Shown piece after piece: positions 36,621 through 50,000 of a stretch of 64,000 nt of DNA (position 1 is its first letter; every line of letters begins with the position of its first letter). The translations under genes and the position numbers were made by a program. Origin of the DNA: Apoderus coryli (Eukaryota > Arthropoda > Insecta > Coleoptera > Attelabidae); the NCBI GenBank assembly GCA_911728435.2, contig OU452212.1, positions 4,842,563-4,906,562 on the forward strand. Reading direction: 5' to 3'. The notes under the pieces were generated by a model. It did no database searches. It was not told where the DNA came from and worked only from the letters and a program-made list of their open reading frames with translations.

Positions 36621-39600
36621 TTGTTGTAATTGTTGGTTTTAGTTATAGAGATGAGCGATATTTGATAATCACTCGGTAAGCTATACATTCTACGCAAAAC
36701 GAATCGGACCCATGTCCATTAATAATCTGTTTTAGAATTAACCCATCTGTCAAAGTTTGTCCTAGCTTGTCGACCACCGTGAATATAGAAATTAAGAATA
36801 TGAATTTCGATTTTTTTTATGCGAGTTCTATTCGGAACTGGAGTAGATGTTTTGCCTTGTTCTCTAGGTAGGTACATAACAATTTCAATTGATTCTACAA
36901 TTCCAAAATATCTACATTTCTTATTCTCTTCGATTTTTTTTTATTTCTATTATGAATTTAGATTTTATATAAAATATAAGAAAATCTTATTAACTTCTAG
37001 GGGTTTATCATGACCATAATCATGACCATATTGTAATATATTTTGAGGTTAAACAAAACAATGAAGAGTTTGCAATTAAATCATGATCTTGTATTTTGGT
37101 AAACTTGATATGAATTAAAATTTTATTAATGACAGAAGACTAAGAGTTACGGAAAAATTGAATACTGTAATAAAGAGAGTCTCCCAATATCAAATTCTGT
37201 TCAATTTACTAGTTTTTACCCTCATACCCATATTACGATTTCCTGAAGTCTTAGTTTTAATTTAATTAATCTGAAAAACTTCTAATTTATTCATATAAGC
37301 ACGAATTTATAGTTATGTTTTGCTGCAAAAGTTAGATAATTGCTCCACCGACAGTTGCTAATTTTAAATCTCGATAAGTACCAGTATTTCTTTTAAATTC
37401 CGGATATGTTATTAATTTGGGCCCTATGCAACATAAATCTCAAGTGATTGTTGCTGAAAAGGTAACGATAAAAACATAATAAATTCAGAAATTGTATACT
37501 ATTTATTTTACGACAATTTCTTTGTCTTTTTATAAAACTATTTTGGATAGCTTTTTACAAGGAAACAATTATTGTAGTTTTATGGTGCATAAATGCTATG
37601 TGTTAATGCAAGACGTACCTCAACATGTTATAATAATTAAGCTAAAATGGCTTTCGATCGTAAGGTCAACTATTATATGATTGGACGTAAAATATTTCTA
37701 CCTGTCTTGTTACGTTTCAATAATAGGAAAAAATGAGACCACACACAGTTGTATAATATCTGCCAGGCGAATCAATTCGCTCACCTAAACCATTACTAGA
37801 CTTTTAAGAAGTCATGTTGATCTGCTTATGAATTTATAGGAAGTTCAGAAGAGGCATATAAACACATGTTTGGCACTCCTGAGGCCTTACAACTTTTGCA
37901 AGTAGGTACTGCTCATTGAGCGACCCTAGTTGGCGGACAGTTGAAAATAAGTGACGGATAAGAGCGGAAAACAAAATTTGCCCATCAATTGCTATTACTG
38001 AATTAATATATTTACCCTTTTGAAAAATTACAAGAACAAAAAGCCATGTTTTAACGCCAAATATTTTCACAATAAGCTCTTTCGGATTTACTATTTATAC
38101 ACCTACTTCTTTTAAACAGGCAATTTTGATTTGATTTAGAATTTGCGAATGTGTGGACGTATAAGGATTAGGTTAATTTTGTGCTGAAATTAAAATTAAC
38201 AAGAGAAAATACCATAAGAATCACAGGTTACGAAATATACCACAGAAGACAGCGGCTAAATATTAAATGCTTTATATGGAACATAGCTCAGTCGAAACTA
38301 GTTGACATATTCGTTTATCAAACAAGCCAGAAAATTTTTCACAGAATTGGTTTGAAGAGTATGCACAGGAAGACCTACGAGCAGTAACTTTGTGAAACAC
38401 CACCACAAATCCAAGATCTAGTTCCAAAGAAGTCTAGTAAAGGTAATAAATACCAAAGTTAGTTGAATATTGGGAGGATTATTGAACAACAACCGCTGAT
38501 GAGACACATAAACATTGTTTTTCCTGATTTTCAAGTCTGATGTTTAATTAGAATTTTTGATGATTTAAATAACACATTTACAATACCTGGTGTATTTTCT
38601 ACATTAAGGGTTTTCTTCTAAAAACGGTAAAGTTCTTTCTATAATAACAAGAGTAAAATAGTAAGTTTTCGAAGTAAATTCACCATATAGAGACACAACT
38701 GGCGAAGAGTATATAAATTCGTTTGTTGAGGTGTGGTGATCGTGGAGGCGAAACTTGGGGGGCCATTATATCTTTTTATAATCCATTTATTTGCATACTG
38801 CTGGCTAAAAAATCTCCAGAAATTGTAGTGGTTTTAGGTGAGGTTATTGAATGCCAAAACTATCATACAGTCTGATTTTCTAGATAGTGTATTGTAACAT
38901 CCACATGAATTCTAAAGCTGAAACTGCTCTATGATTATTGAGACTGAATTAATACATTTTTTCAACTTAAACAGTGTGTAGTTTATTAAGGTTTCATACT
39001 GCTACACATAAGAAGTTAACCTGAGGATAAATTATCAGACAGATAGGTTTAAAAAACAATAAAACCATGGAAAAAACAAATTTCCATTTAGACAAAAGCT
39101 AAAGTCCACTTTGTGTACTAAACCCTGTACATCTCCAGGAGTAAAGTTTCTTTATTAACAAACCCGTATATACTGACTAACTATTTTCAACTTCAACTAA
39201 TATGAAAACTTCTAATCAATGGCAGACCTACATAATAAAAAAAGAAAACGTTCGGGCGTACGGAAAATATTTTTGCGCTTCTAGAAACTTTAAATGCAAT
39301 TAAAGAAAATTATTAAAAGTACGTCTTGCAATGTATTATTTATAATATTTAACTTTTGAATAATTATTGATAGGGTCGGTGTAAGAGCCCAATAGACTTT
39401 TTTTAATACATATTTTTAACAACAATAATTATTAAGCAAAGCTGGTAATTCAACAGAGCGTGCAGATAAAGTGTGATTAAAATAAATTCGTTTTTTTTTT
39501 TAATAAAAACGAAAGCATTGAACATCAAGTGGAAGCACAGCAACAACAAACAATAATTTGCTTTTTTATATGCAATAATCATATCATGCTTGAAGCAAAA

Positions 39601-39869
39601 ACGATTGTCCGATATAAAGACTACTTTATTTATAAATGCAATAAACTTTAAGACACTATTAACGTATTTTATAACTTCATTATATCAGAATATTTAGAAA
39701 GAAAATTGTATTTACAAATTTGATCCGTGCGCAATTGATTTGTAAGGATAGATGAAAATATTTTAAATTTGCAACTTTTGAGTTCCATTGACATCAAGTT
39801 CACCTTCTGATTTACAATGGCAAAAATACTTTTTTGGAATAATATTCCTCTGACATTCTTTAAAAATTC
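36621..39869. other. Putative sif intron, unassigned
   Basis: No gene seen. Short ORFs (36819-37013, 37492-37680, 37834-38070, 38181-38387) have no supporting context. The region around 38190-38420 is less AT-rich and could be a worn transposon, but I cannot name it. Confidence 0.4.
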
Positions 39870-40160
39870 CTGCATGCGACATGTCCAGGACGTGTACTAT
39901 GTCGTTTCGGTGATCAGAATTGGCCCCCTAGATCGTGTGATTTAACACCATTAGATTTCTTTTTATGAGGTTATTGAAAATCACAGGTCTATGTCAACAA
40001 GCCCACAACCACTCGTGTATTAAAGGAAGAAGTTAATTTCGGGACACCCCCTACAAGAGCGTTTATTTAGAAGGTTTTGACGTATCTTGCGGGCTCAGTT
40101 TAATGACAGTGAAACTCAATAATTTGCGTATGGATTCTCACTAAATGGCGCTTCCAGTTT
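39870..40160 (+). mobile_element. mariner-type transposase C-terminal relic
   Basis: Plus-strand frames read CRFGDQNWPPRSCDLTPLDF with FL, then SQVYVNKPTTTRVLKEEVNF. The WPPRSCDLTPLDFFLWGY motif marks the third catalytic residue region of mariner-like transposases, here with a stop in place of W. The upstream transposase and the terminal repeats are missing or unrecognisable. Confidence 0.7.
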
Positions 40161-42197
40161 TGCACAAAACTATCTGATTTAGAAAAAAGCTTATAGTTTA
40201 AAATTTACTGTGTTTATATTATTTAGATATTATGACGACTGTCCCTACTAGAAAAAATAAAACTCATTTGAAATTGTAGTCTTCTTCAGTAGAAATAGTT
40301 AAATAATAAATCTGTTTATGGTAGAAGGATATTTTAAAAATTGGATCGTGTTTTTTGGTAACATAAATTTGAACCTTTCATTCCCCTCTGAATTATTCAA
40401 CGAGAGAATCTAATGTTATAATTTTCTCTCAGATTTATGCTGTCCAGACTTTAATTCCATTCAGTTTTCATTTAGAAACGCCTGTGAATTCAATTAGTTA
40501 TGATGGATTATTAAATAGTGTAATAGAGAACATTTTAATACTTTTATTTATTTCAAAAAGCATGATAACTAACCGTTTGGCCGTCAAATATAAGCAACTA
40601 AAACCCGTTTGAAAGGCAGCCTTTAAAAGTTGAGTTCTTATACATGTTTAACATATAAACAATAAAATTTTAAAGAAGTAACTTCAAGAAAAAAATAAGT
40701 TAATCAGAATCACCATAATAAAGGAGAATTTTGTGGCTTATTCGACAAAATTGACAAGATTTAATATATGGACTGGCACCTTTTGTAGTCATCATAATAC
40801 CTACTAACAAACTTTTTTCTAAATACATACTCAATCGTAGTTTATATAGTAGTTACTGGACAAACTCTCATTATTCAATCTACAATACTTAATTAGTGTT
40901 AATAATTTTGATTATATTATTTTGACATTATTTTAAAAAGAATTAAACTAGATTTTTTACGTATAAATCAACAAAATTCATGACTAAAACTTGGAGCGTA
41001 TGTTGATAAAAATTGGTTGATAAATTAGTATTAACGTTAAACGGTACCTTTAAGTTAATTAAAAAGAAAAATAGTTTGGTACAATTCTTATGAATTAGAA
41101 CGTAACAATTTTGTTGATTACTATACTTTAGGGATACGCGATTATCCTAATTAATAATTTAAGAGTTTCTATGATACTCGTATTAGGATTGCTTTTGTAT
41201 TTAATAATCGTATATTTTAATAATGATTATATTATAACTAAATAGCACCCAAATTTAAGATATTCTTTATTACTAAGTGTACCTACTAATTGCTTAAAAT
41301 TTTAATGAGTCTTTTTATTTAATTGATTATTACCCATTGATGATTAAATATTTATTAACGCTTTTACAACCACTGCTATCATATCAATTTAGTTTATTAT
41401 TTACATTTGATTTTAGTGATATTAAGTAGGTAGTATCAGTTTATAAATTACTACTGTTCACACATATTATTTTGATATTAAATAATATTAGTTAACTCAA
41501 TACCGCGAATTTCTCATGTAACTGAAGTTAAAAAAAAAGTTGTTCTTACTCATCATCCAAGTTCAGCCTATTATTAAACTTATTTACAAATAAGCCGCAT
41601 TTTTGATGAAGTGGAGTTTTACTTACAAAGTTCTAACCTAAAAGTCCAAGACATCTGATTATTTAAATTAAAAACTCAATGAACGGAGAAGAAATTAATA
41701 AGGTTAATGTTAATTTAAATTGATATAATAAATAATAATAATTACGTTATAGAATAATGAATAAATAAAATTAAAATAAATGAAATGTAATACAAAATTA
41801 ATTGATATTTTTACACGGAATTTTATTTTTAAGAATAATGTGTTCTAAACTAAAATTAAACATTAAATAATAAGCTATATATTTACATTTTTTTCTAAAA
41901 CTTAATTACTCGTAGATATTCTTCCTGCTTATATAGAGGGTGAGTCACGACTAACAGGACGGTCTTTTACTGTACCGTAGCGGGGACGACTTGAATTTTT
42001 CAATTGTGTTTGAAAAATAAAATAGAGTTTTGTAAGAGTTGCTTATTTTTGATTTAAAAAAATATTTAATTAATCTTAGAGAACTAACGCACCACCAAAA
42101 AATAACCAGAGATTTAATGCTTTTGTATTGATGGGCTGTTTCTTTGAGAAACTTGATATGCTTTTGCCTTTTTGCAGAAATTTATTTTTTATTAATA
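40161..42197. other. Putative sif intron, AT-rich; isolated transposon end at 41937
   Basis: No gene seen. At 41937 the sequence AGGGTGAGTCACGACTAACA closely matches AGGGTGAGTCACAAGACTAA at 45293, where it precedes a DUF4817-type transposase ORF, so it is probably a solo end of the same family. Confidence 0.45.
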
Positions 42198-42430
42198 CAG
42201 GGTGTAACAAACGATATCGCCGGTTTATACTTAAAATAAGCGTCCGTGTTTCATTTTGGTTTAATTCGTCCCAAATTTTAACTAACCTCCGCCCTACATC
42301 GGCTAGGGTGTTAAAATTGATGACGTTCCTTTTGTAATAATCGACCAAGGGTATTCAAGAGGTTAACAATAGGCTTCTGGCTAGCCATGCCATGCTATTA
42401 ATGTCGACTTCCGCCAGATATCGTACACGA
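42198..42430 (-). mobile_element. Tc1-like transposase C-terminal remnant
   Basis: Minus-strand frames read INSMAWLARS, then (after a frameshift) VDYYKRNVINFNTLADVGRR followed by LVKIWDELNQNETRTLILSI. This matches the Tc1 C-terminus 'M.WPARSPDLNPIEH.WD...V.....L..L...L...W..L.Q......I.SM..R'. It is bounded on the low side by TACAGGGTGTAACAAACGAT, which looks like the TA-flanked terminal repeat. A 69-codon plus-strand ORF over the same bases is a shadow. Confidence 0.65.
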
Positions 42431-43240
42431 GGAATATGAGGTCTGTTTCTCCACTACTTTTAGAGGTAATAATGTGAATAAAAAAAGACAATATAAATGA
42501 AAGATAAACCTTGACTACCCAGGGTGTTGCAAATTTTATGAAAAAAACACATATCGCAAATCAAATGTCCCAGATCCCATTCGGCCCCAGGCCGCGGTCG
42601 CCTAGTCTGCCTAATGGTTAAACCGATGCTGTGGACTGTATGCAAAGGACAAATCTTAATACACTGAGAACATGTTTGGAATTAAGGGGAGCTTAAACTG
42701 ATCATTTTTTCTTCTTTTCTTTTATCGCTGATTCTTTTGTCAAATTATTTACTTTGACATATTTGTACTTAATGAGGTAATAATAAAGTAACGTGAGAGT
42801 TTTCTTTGAGGAATCTATACCATATAGCTCGTCAACGAAGGGCTTAAGTGTAAAATTTTATATATCCCTCTATCATCTCCCAAGTCTTGAGTATGAACTC
42901 CTGGGACACTCTATATAACTTGCTGTTATTTTAAACTGTAAGATACTCCAAATTAATGAGAGATACTTCAGTAATTTGGATAGAGTCAGATATTGAGTTA
43001 AGTAATATTACCCATTTGATAAGCTCTGTCCATTTAATCGTCTTAACTATAATTGTCAATAATGAGAATGATATTGATTTACTACTCCTAGGTACTAATT
43101 TTCGCGTTTTTAATTCACAATATTTTACATAAATATTAACAGTTAATTTCGTCACTGTTACTTGTTAATCGTGTCAACACAAAACTGTTAGTTCGTTTAA
43201 TTTTCCCAATTACTTTATGTTCATCATGTTTTACAGTATG
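42431..43240. other. 3' flank of the proximal sif terminal exon
   Basis: AT-rich, no gene. No canonical AATAAA is seen on the minus strand in the first ~90 nt after the stop codon at 43241; weaker ATTAAA-type hexamers are present. Confidence 0.4.
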
Positions 43241-44087
43241 CTATCCGACCTTATCCGATTTTCCAGACAAATAACATTCTACACATGTTGGGTTCTCAAT
43301 ACTTAATGATCTAGAAGTCTTCTTTAATGATGATTTGATCACTTTTGGTTCACTTTTCGGACTGATTACGATTTCTTTTCGTTTTGGACTAACTTCCCGC
43401 GATGTAGCAGGACTAATTCCTCTACTATTACGTTTAGGACTAGTACTTTCAGACCGTTGGCTAGGACTTATTTTGCGTGCGTCACATATACTTGACTTAC
43501 GACTGTGATTGTTATTCGGGCTCGGTCTACGTGAACGATTATTAGGACTCGGTTTACGGGATTGTCCATTAGGGCTTGATTCACGTTCATTATTACTGTT
43601 TTTACGCCTATTTGGACTAACCTTACATCCGTTTGGACTAGCTTTACGCCCGTTAGGACTAGCTTTACGTCCGTTTGGACTTGGTTTACGACCATTGGGA
43701 CTTGATTTACGCGATTGTCCATTTGGACTTGTTTTACGGGATTGTCCGTTGGGACTTGATTTACGCGAATGATTAGGTGTACTTTTACACGATTGATTAG
43801 GACTAATTGAAATTGAGTTCTTTTTCAAAATACCACTAACTTCACGTTTAACAATAACTGGTTGATCAGATTTGTATTCCACTTTTCTGGAACGGTGTTG
43901 ACGTTTATTTGGTGATATCTCAATGTCGGATACGTGCACATCTACTTGTACAGTTTGAATATTATGAGGTGGGGGTTTCTTACCTAAATCTTCGATTTGC
44001 ATGGGTTGAAATGATTCTGGGGCGTGTGATGATTGGATTAGCCGCGCTTGGCTGCCAGTGCTACCGGCTGATAATGTCGAGGTTGTA
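43241..44087 (-). CDS. sif: Long C-terminal exon of sif with SPNG repeat tail
   Basis: The exon enters in phase 2 after an AG acceptor at 44089-44088. It reads [20 protein letters not shown], then [20 protein letters not shown], and stays open for 282 codons to TAG at 43241. From about 43783 to 43493 it is built of repeats such as [16 protein letters not shown] and ASPNGRK; after these come SPKRNSR, SPKRK and SPKSEPK. The many S-P pairs next to basic residues are possible proline-directed kinase sites, and VIVKREV contains a SUMO-type VKRE. Inside the exon, GATTTAG/GTAAGAAAC at 43984 is a good phase-1 donor. Reading through it gives this tail; using it would allow splicing to 34274-34443. The open frame and biased composition argue for real coding. 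Confidence 0.75.
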
Positions 44088-47000
44088 CTACAAAATTAAG
44101 CAAAGAGTCACCATATAATTTATGAAATACGTATGTTCTATTTTAAAGTTCAAAATAAGAAATATTTCGAAAATTGTTTCACAATAAAAATTTAGGTTAC
44201 ATTGTTATTAATAGGTGATATTTTATTTCGCTGTACCTTAAGGTTAAATGGTTTGGTGTTTTTCCTAACGTAGCTTTTGGCTTAATCGGGCCAGTTTGAG
44301 AATCATCTTCTCCTTCTGATTTTGCTCCGGTATCGTTTCTTTCGTTTTCATGATGTCTCGTCGTCTTTATTGGATCTAGAATTACAACGTAATATGTAAC
44401 ACTTATTTTCTGATTACCCAATTTAATGTTATTCAATAACCAATTATTATGCACGGTACTTTATGAAGCAAAAGTGGATTAAATGATAATATTCTGTATC
44501 CCAGTTGGTCCTCTATGTATGCAAAAAAAATACCGCCAAAAGAGACCGAGTGGGTGCTGTTGACACAAGCGATTGGCGAAAGAATACACGACCCAGCGAA
44601 AAACAAACCGTTGGCCAATGACAATGTTTTACCATCTTCTCGATATTGGTGGTATCAACTCCTACAAACTCTGAATGACCAAATACACAGATTGGGAAAA
44701 AGGCAACCTCGACAATAGAAGAATATTATTATTATAAACATTTGCAATCCAACAAACAAAAAAACATGCACCCCGGAACTAGTTACACAAGGACCCGAAG
44801 GCCCTGGACCTCCTATACCTCAAATTGGCAGATGTCATCTGTGTGACAGGAAAAGAGATAAAAAGAGTCGAAATCGGTGCAATAACAGTGTCTGCAAAGA
44901 GCATACGAAAGTTCAGTACATTTGTGGTAAATGTCAGTAATTACGTTTTTTAATATTTTTGGAATGTATCACTATATTTGTAAAGCAAATCAACAAAATA
45001 CATAAAACTTTTTAGTATTAGTAGATTTTAGTTTGTTTTGACTTTTAAATGTACTTAATTGTCTATTTAATCGAAACTGGCAGAAAAAAACTTTGGGGTA
45101 CATCTGTACCCCACTTGGTCTTAAACGTAAGTTTCTAGAGTCGGTCTTACGAAGGTTAACAAGGAATGTTAATCACAAATGCCATAACACAAAATGATAC
45201 TTGCTTTATAGTAAAAACTGGAGAAACTGTTTTGGTAAATGTAAGACTGAATTGGGAAGCGATGATGCTACTTATACAAACGTTATTCTTTTAGGGTGAG
45301 TCACAAGACTAACAAGAAATAGACATAATAAAAACGAAACAACACTTGTCTCTGAGAAAATAATCTTAGTATTCGACATATTATTTATTTTGGTTACACA
45401 CAAAACAACAGAAAACTACCAGAAATTCTGCTGGCGAGATAGGTGGGTATCTCACCAAAGTAAAAGGTTAGGAAGTAAATTGGCTGGCAATTGATGAAAT
45501 GTAAAGAATTGAGCTGTCATCCTTTGACATTTTTGTAAAAAATTTTAACCATGGAACGCTACAGTCTTGAACAAAGAGTTTTAATTGTAAAAATTTACTA
45601 TCAAAATGGTGAAAATTTCACTTTGTAACATTCGAGACTTCTGAGACTGCTGTGCGTAATTTAATTGCTAAATTTTAAGGTCACGGTACTGTTGCTGACA
45701 ATAGACCAGAACAATACTCTCGTAGTGGCCGTAGTGGTGCAAACATAGCCGCTGTACAACAAAGTGTTGAGAATGATCCTGGAACATAAACTCGTCGACG
45801 TTTGAACAATTGGCCGTCACAAGAGGCACTTTGCGCAATATTTTACATAAAGATCTTCATCTTCACGCTTATAACCTTCAACTTATTCAACAATAGGTAT
45901 TATCTAATTTTTCAAAGCTATTTGAAATTGTTATATATAATCGCATTTTTGCTCATGTGAGCAACATGGCTTTATGCCTCAGCGGTCGACTGTCACAAAA
46001 TTAGCTGTATTTTCGCAGTTTGATTGTGATGAGTTGGATAGATGTGGTCAGGTTGATGCAGTTTACACGGACTTTGCCAAGGCGTTTGATCGAATAAGTC
46101 ATGTTGTGTTCTGAAGAAGTTGTATTGTATGTATTGTTTGGTTTCGACTCACATTCTTATAACGCTGTGTCGGGAGTACCACAGGGGTCCAATTTAGGTC
46201 CTCTTATATTTTTAATTTTTATTAACGATTTGGCTCTGTATTTGACTTGTTCAGGACTCTTTTTCGCCGATGATCTGCAAACAGTGCTGAGGACTGTGAA
46301 GGTTTACAGCTTTGTCTGGATGCCATAAGACTTTGGTGTGCTGCGAACCGTTTGTATTTGAACCCCGACAAATGTCAGGTATATACACGGAAGAAAATGC
46401 CTCTGCATTATGATTATTGTATTGATGACATATCGGTTACACGTTATGATTCTACGAATGACTTAATATTATTGTTTGATTCTAAATTTTCTTTTAATGA
46501 CCATATTCGTTCAAATGTAAGCGATGCTCTAAGAATCTATGGCTTTGTTGTTAGATGCTCCAAACCCTTTGCTGCCGACCTGCTAGACGTGGACATTTGT
46601 CAAAAAAAGTATGTTTTTTAGCCAATTTACTTCCAAACCTCAAATTTGCCCACCCGTAACAAAAAGAAATTGAGATGAGCAGTATTCTGGATGCTCTGTG
46701 CAAAAACGAATCACAAATCTTCCTAACCACTCTTGTACCTCTTGTGTATCAATTTAGTATTAGATTATGCTTTTCTAACACAAAACAAAATTATAATTAA
46801 GTACGTTAGTATTTTAGTAACAGACATTAAAGTAAACATTATAATTTTATTTACCATTATTCATACCACATCAATGTAAGAGGTAACAAAATACGAAATA
46901 AGTGGAGGTGAATAATCTGAAAATAATTTAAAGTAAAATAAATAACATAATTTCTGGTTACGATATTTTGCCATCTCGTTCGTTACACATGGAAATATAC

Positions 47001-50000
47001 AGATTGTTGGAAAATGACACCGCAATATTTAAGGGGGTGATTTCTTAAGTCATTTTATAAAATAAAGTTTCCATAAACATAATATGAGGAAAAAAAGTTG
47101 TGGTTTTCGTTGCGTTATATCAGGACAGTATTGGAACTAAATTACGGTCGGTGGCGTACATTTTTTTGTGAATAACTTTTAACGCAACTGGACTTAATAA
47201 TTTTGATCTAGTTAGGGCCATATAAGCTCCCTATATCTAGCAGATAACCCAAACTTAGACAGTTTGTGAATTCCCTGGTCAAGTGCGTCGAGCTTGGGGG
47301 AAATCCGTATAAACATTAGCATTACAACCGTAATCAATTTGGAATAACTACTTTATAATGTGTTTACATTGTCTTGTACAGTAGCAATTAAAATATTCAA
47401 TACCCATGAATTAATTTTTTTACTTATAAAATAGGGTTGCCAATGAGTTTTTAATAAACTTCATTAGAACTTACCAGTAGTATCTCCCACAGTTTTACTT
47501 CGACTCCTAAACGTATTGCTCTCATTATCTGTGTTATCGTAATCGATATTGCCAGCAGACAACCTCTGTTGACAAGCTTTGGATTTTTTCGTTTTACCTA
47601 ACGTGTGCGATCCCTGAACGATAACCTTAGCAAAATAACAAATCAAACGTACAAAATTAAGTATATTGGCCCATTCTGTGTTTTCTAAATAAAGCAAACA
47701 AAATTAAACGTATAACAATTTTACCTGGTGCTTTCGTTCCGGCCTTTCCAGAGTTTGACTGTTCATATGTTCACCTTTATGACCAGTTACTAATAGAATG
47801 CCGGGACCCGTTCCGGGCTTTGTTGATGGTATTGACATATTTCTAACAGATTCTCGTATAATTTGTCTAATAGTCTTTAAGAAGGCATTACGGAATTCCG
47901 CCGTACTGGAAATAAATGTATTTTGTCAAATAATAATTAAAATATTGCGGTCCTCTTACCTGTTAGATAGAACATAGACTTTTTCAGATCGCCGTTGCAA
48001 TTGACTCCTTAAATGAATCAATTCCCACAGGAAATGTGAGTCCATATCTTTTGCTGAGGATGCTCTAACTTGTACTTCGGTTACTGGTATCAGTACTTGA
48101 TATCTGATTATCTCTACTTCTGATGATGCGGCTTTACTCGTTACCCCCTTTTCAAAATACAAATATTTTAATATATTTAAGGCGATAATTTCAAATATTT
48201 ACCATTAGTTTCTTTTTCTGTCGTAATCGTTCTTTACATAGAAATACTACTGCTGTTTTAAAAACAAAACACATTGCGTGAAGTTCTAGGCCTTTTTTGA
48301 TTTTTCCTAGAAAGTCCGAGATGTTCAACCATTCAACACCACCGTAGTAAAGAAGATCACCAGGACTTAAATCAATAGGCTGAAAATTAAAAAAATATTT
48401 TCTTTGTTAAAATAAAACAAAATAACAAAACTATGTATGGGTAGAAGCAGCATTAACGTTGATGGGTGAGATTTTCGACTTGTCAGGTTAAACACGTTTA
48501 CCACAAATAATCTTATTACACTGCGGCCCAGACAAGTGCGGTGAGATGACAACTTGCTAAGATTTCTGGACAGTAAAGGATTTGGAGATCTGTGTTTTGC
48601 AGATGACCTTATCATAATCGTCCAGGGAAAATTAGACCTTAGAACAGGGATTAAAAATGAACTCGTCAGAGTCAGCAATAATCGCTTTCACAAGGAGGAA
48701 GACAGCAGAGGGATTAGGATCACTGTGCCTTCAAGGTGAAATTGTGAAAATGTCCGAGTAGGCAAAGTATCTGGGGGTTATTTTAGATCCAAAGCTTACC
48801 TAGAACCCACATCTAAAAAGAATCAAAGCGAGAGCGGAGAGAACGCCTACTCACACGCTCTTCCAGAAACATGGGGACTGATACCAAAGAATACGATGGA
48901 CTAGTTGTCCACTGCGGTATTCAAACTTATGAAAACATACGCTTCTCTGGTTGGATGGACGAAGATGAAATAGTATACCGCCATGGCTGAGTTGGTCAGG
49001 GTACAGAAATTTGCTTGCTTAGCTATCACGGAAGGATCTACTTCTATAGCAACAATAGAATAAGTATTGGTCACCCTTCTATCATGATACGGATAGAAAT
49101 GGAGGCGGCATTCACTAGACAGCGAAATACAGAAATAGGGACATGCATTGGGGAGGGCATCACATACATTTCTATGGACCATATCACACCCAAATTCGAA
49201 TTCGACATAAACCTCGAGGTGCATATCGTGGAAGGAGAGGTCCTCAACCGAGGCGGCATACATCCGTTATCTATGGGATCACATAGATTACGGACGTGTT
49301 GAAAACAGAAAGTGGACGGGAGTATACAGTAAGACTCGAGTCTAAGATCATCACTGGGCAAAAACACATCCGTATTTGAAGCGGAATTGTTTGCAATTTT
49401 GCAGTGTGCCAGACGGCCTTAAGGAGAAGGGATGTCAAAGAGAACTTAAGGTCTTGGCGGACCATAACAGGATTAACCTGATATACGCTCGGGACAGAGC
49501 GGATTGGTAGGTTAGATAAGACGCTGAAACCTCAGATAATGCCCCTGAAAGAATGGTGTGGGAACTTCTAAAGTGCTGGGCCAAAAACGACATATTGGGA
49601 ACATATTCTTACACATAAACATGATTAGAAATTCATAACTCGTGCAACACCAGAACGCACTGGAATCGCTGAGAACTACTCGCCCTAATAAAAAATTGTT
49701 GGAAGATGTTTAACTGGTGTAAGAAACAAAAGGTCGGCAAAGAACTATTATTAAAGAATTGCTTGTTACATAAAGCAACAAGACTTTAAGTTATGTTGGA
49801 ACTTTGTTTCACACTACCATGCATTCACCAGACGGCCGTTTCGTCGATCCACGACTCATCAGTGGTGATCGGCAGGCAGTGTGACCCAAATTTCCAACAT
49901 TTACAAAGAGCTTTTACTAACTACTATTAGATTACGTTTTATCAGAAATTATGATGAAATGGAAGAAAGTTTTATTTGTAGGTGAAAAAGGAGATCAGTC

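Noticed and set aside
43509..43772. 87-codon Leu/Gly-rich plus-strand ORF
   Set aside because: It is the antisense shadow of the SPNG repeat array in sif.
48970..49012. tRNA-like box A (CGCCATGGCTGAGTTGGTCAGG)
   Set aside because: It is the coding sequence of a LINE ([18 protein letters not shown]) and has no box B at tRNA spacing.
49015..49367. Several 95-120 codon ORFs on both strands
   Set aside because: All derive from one LINE relic in a less AT-rich patch; only the plus strand shows RT/RNase H blocks.
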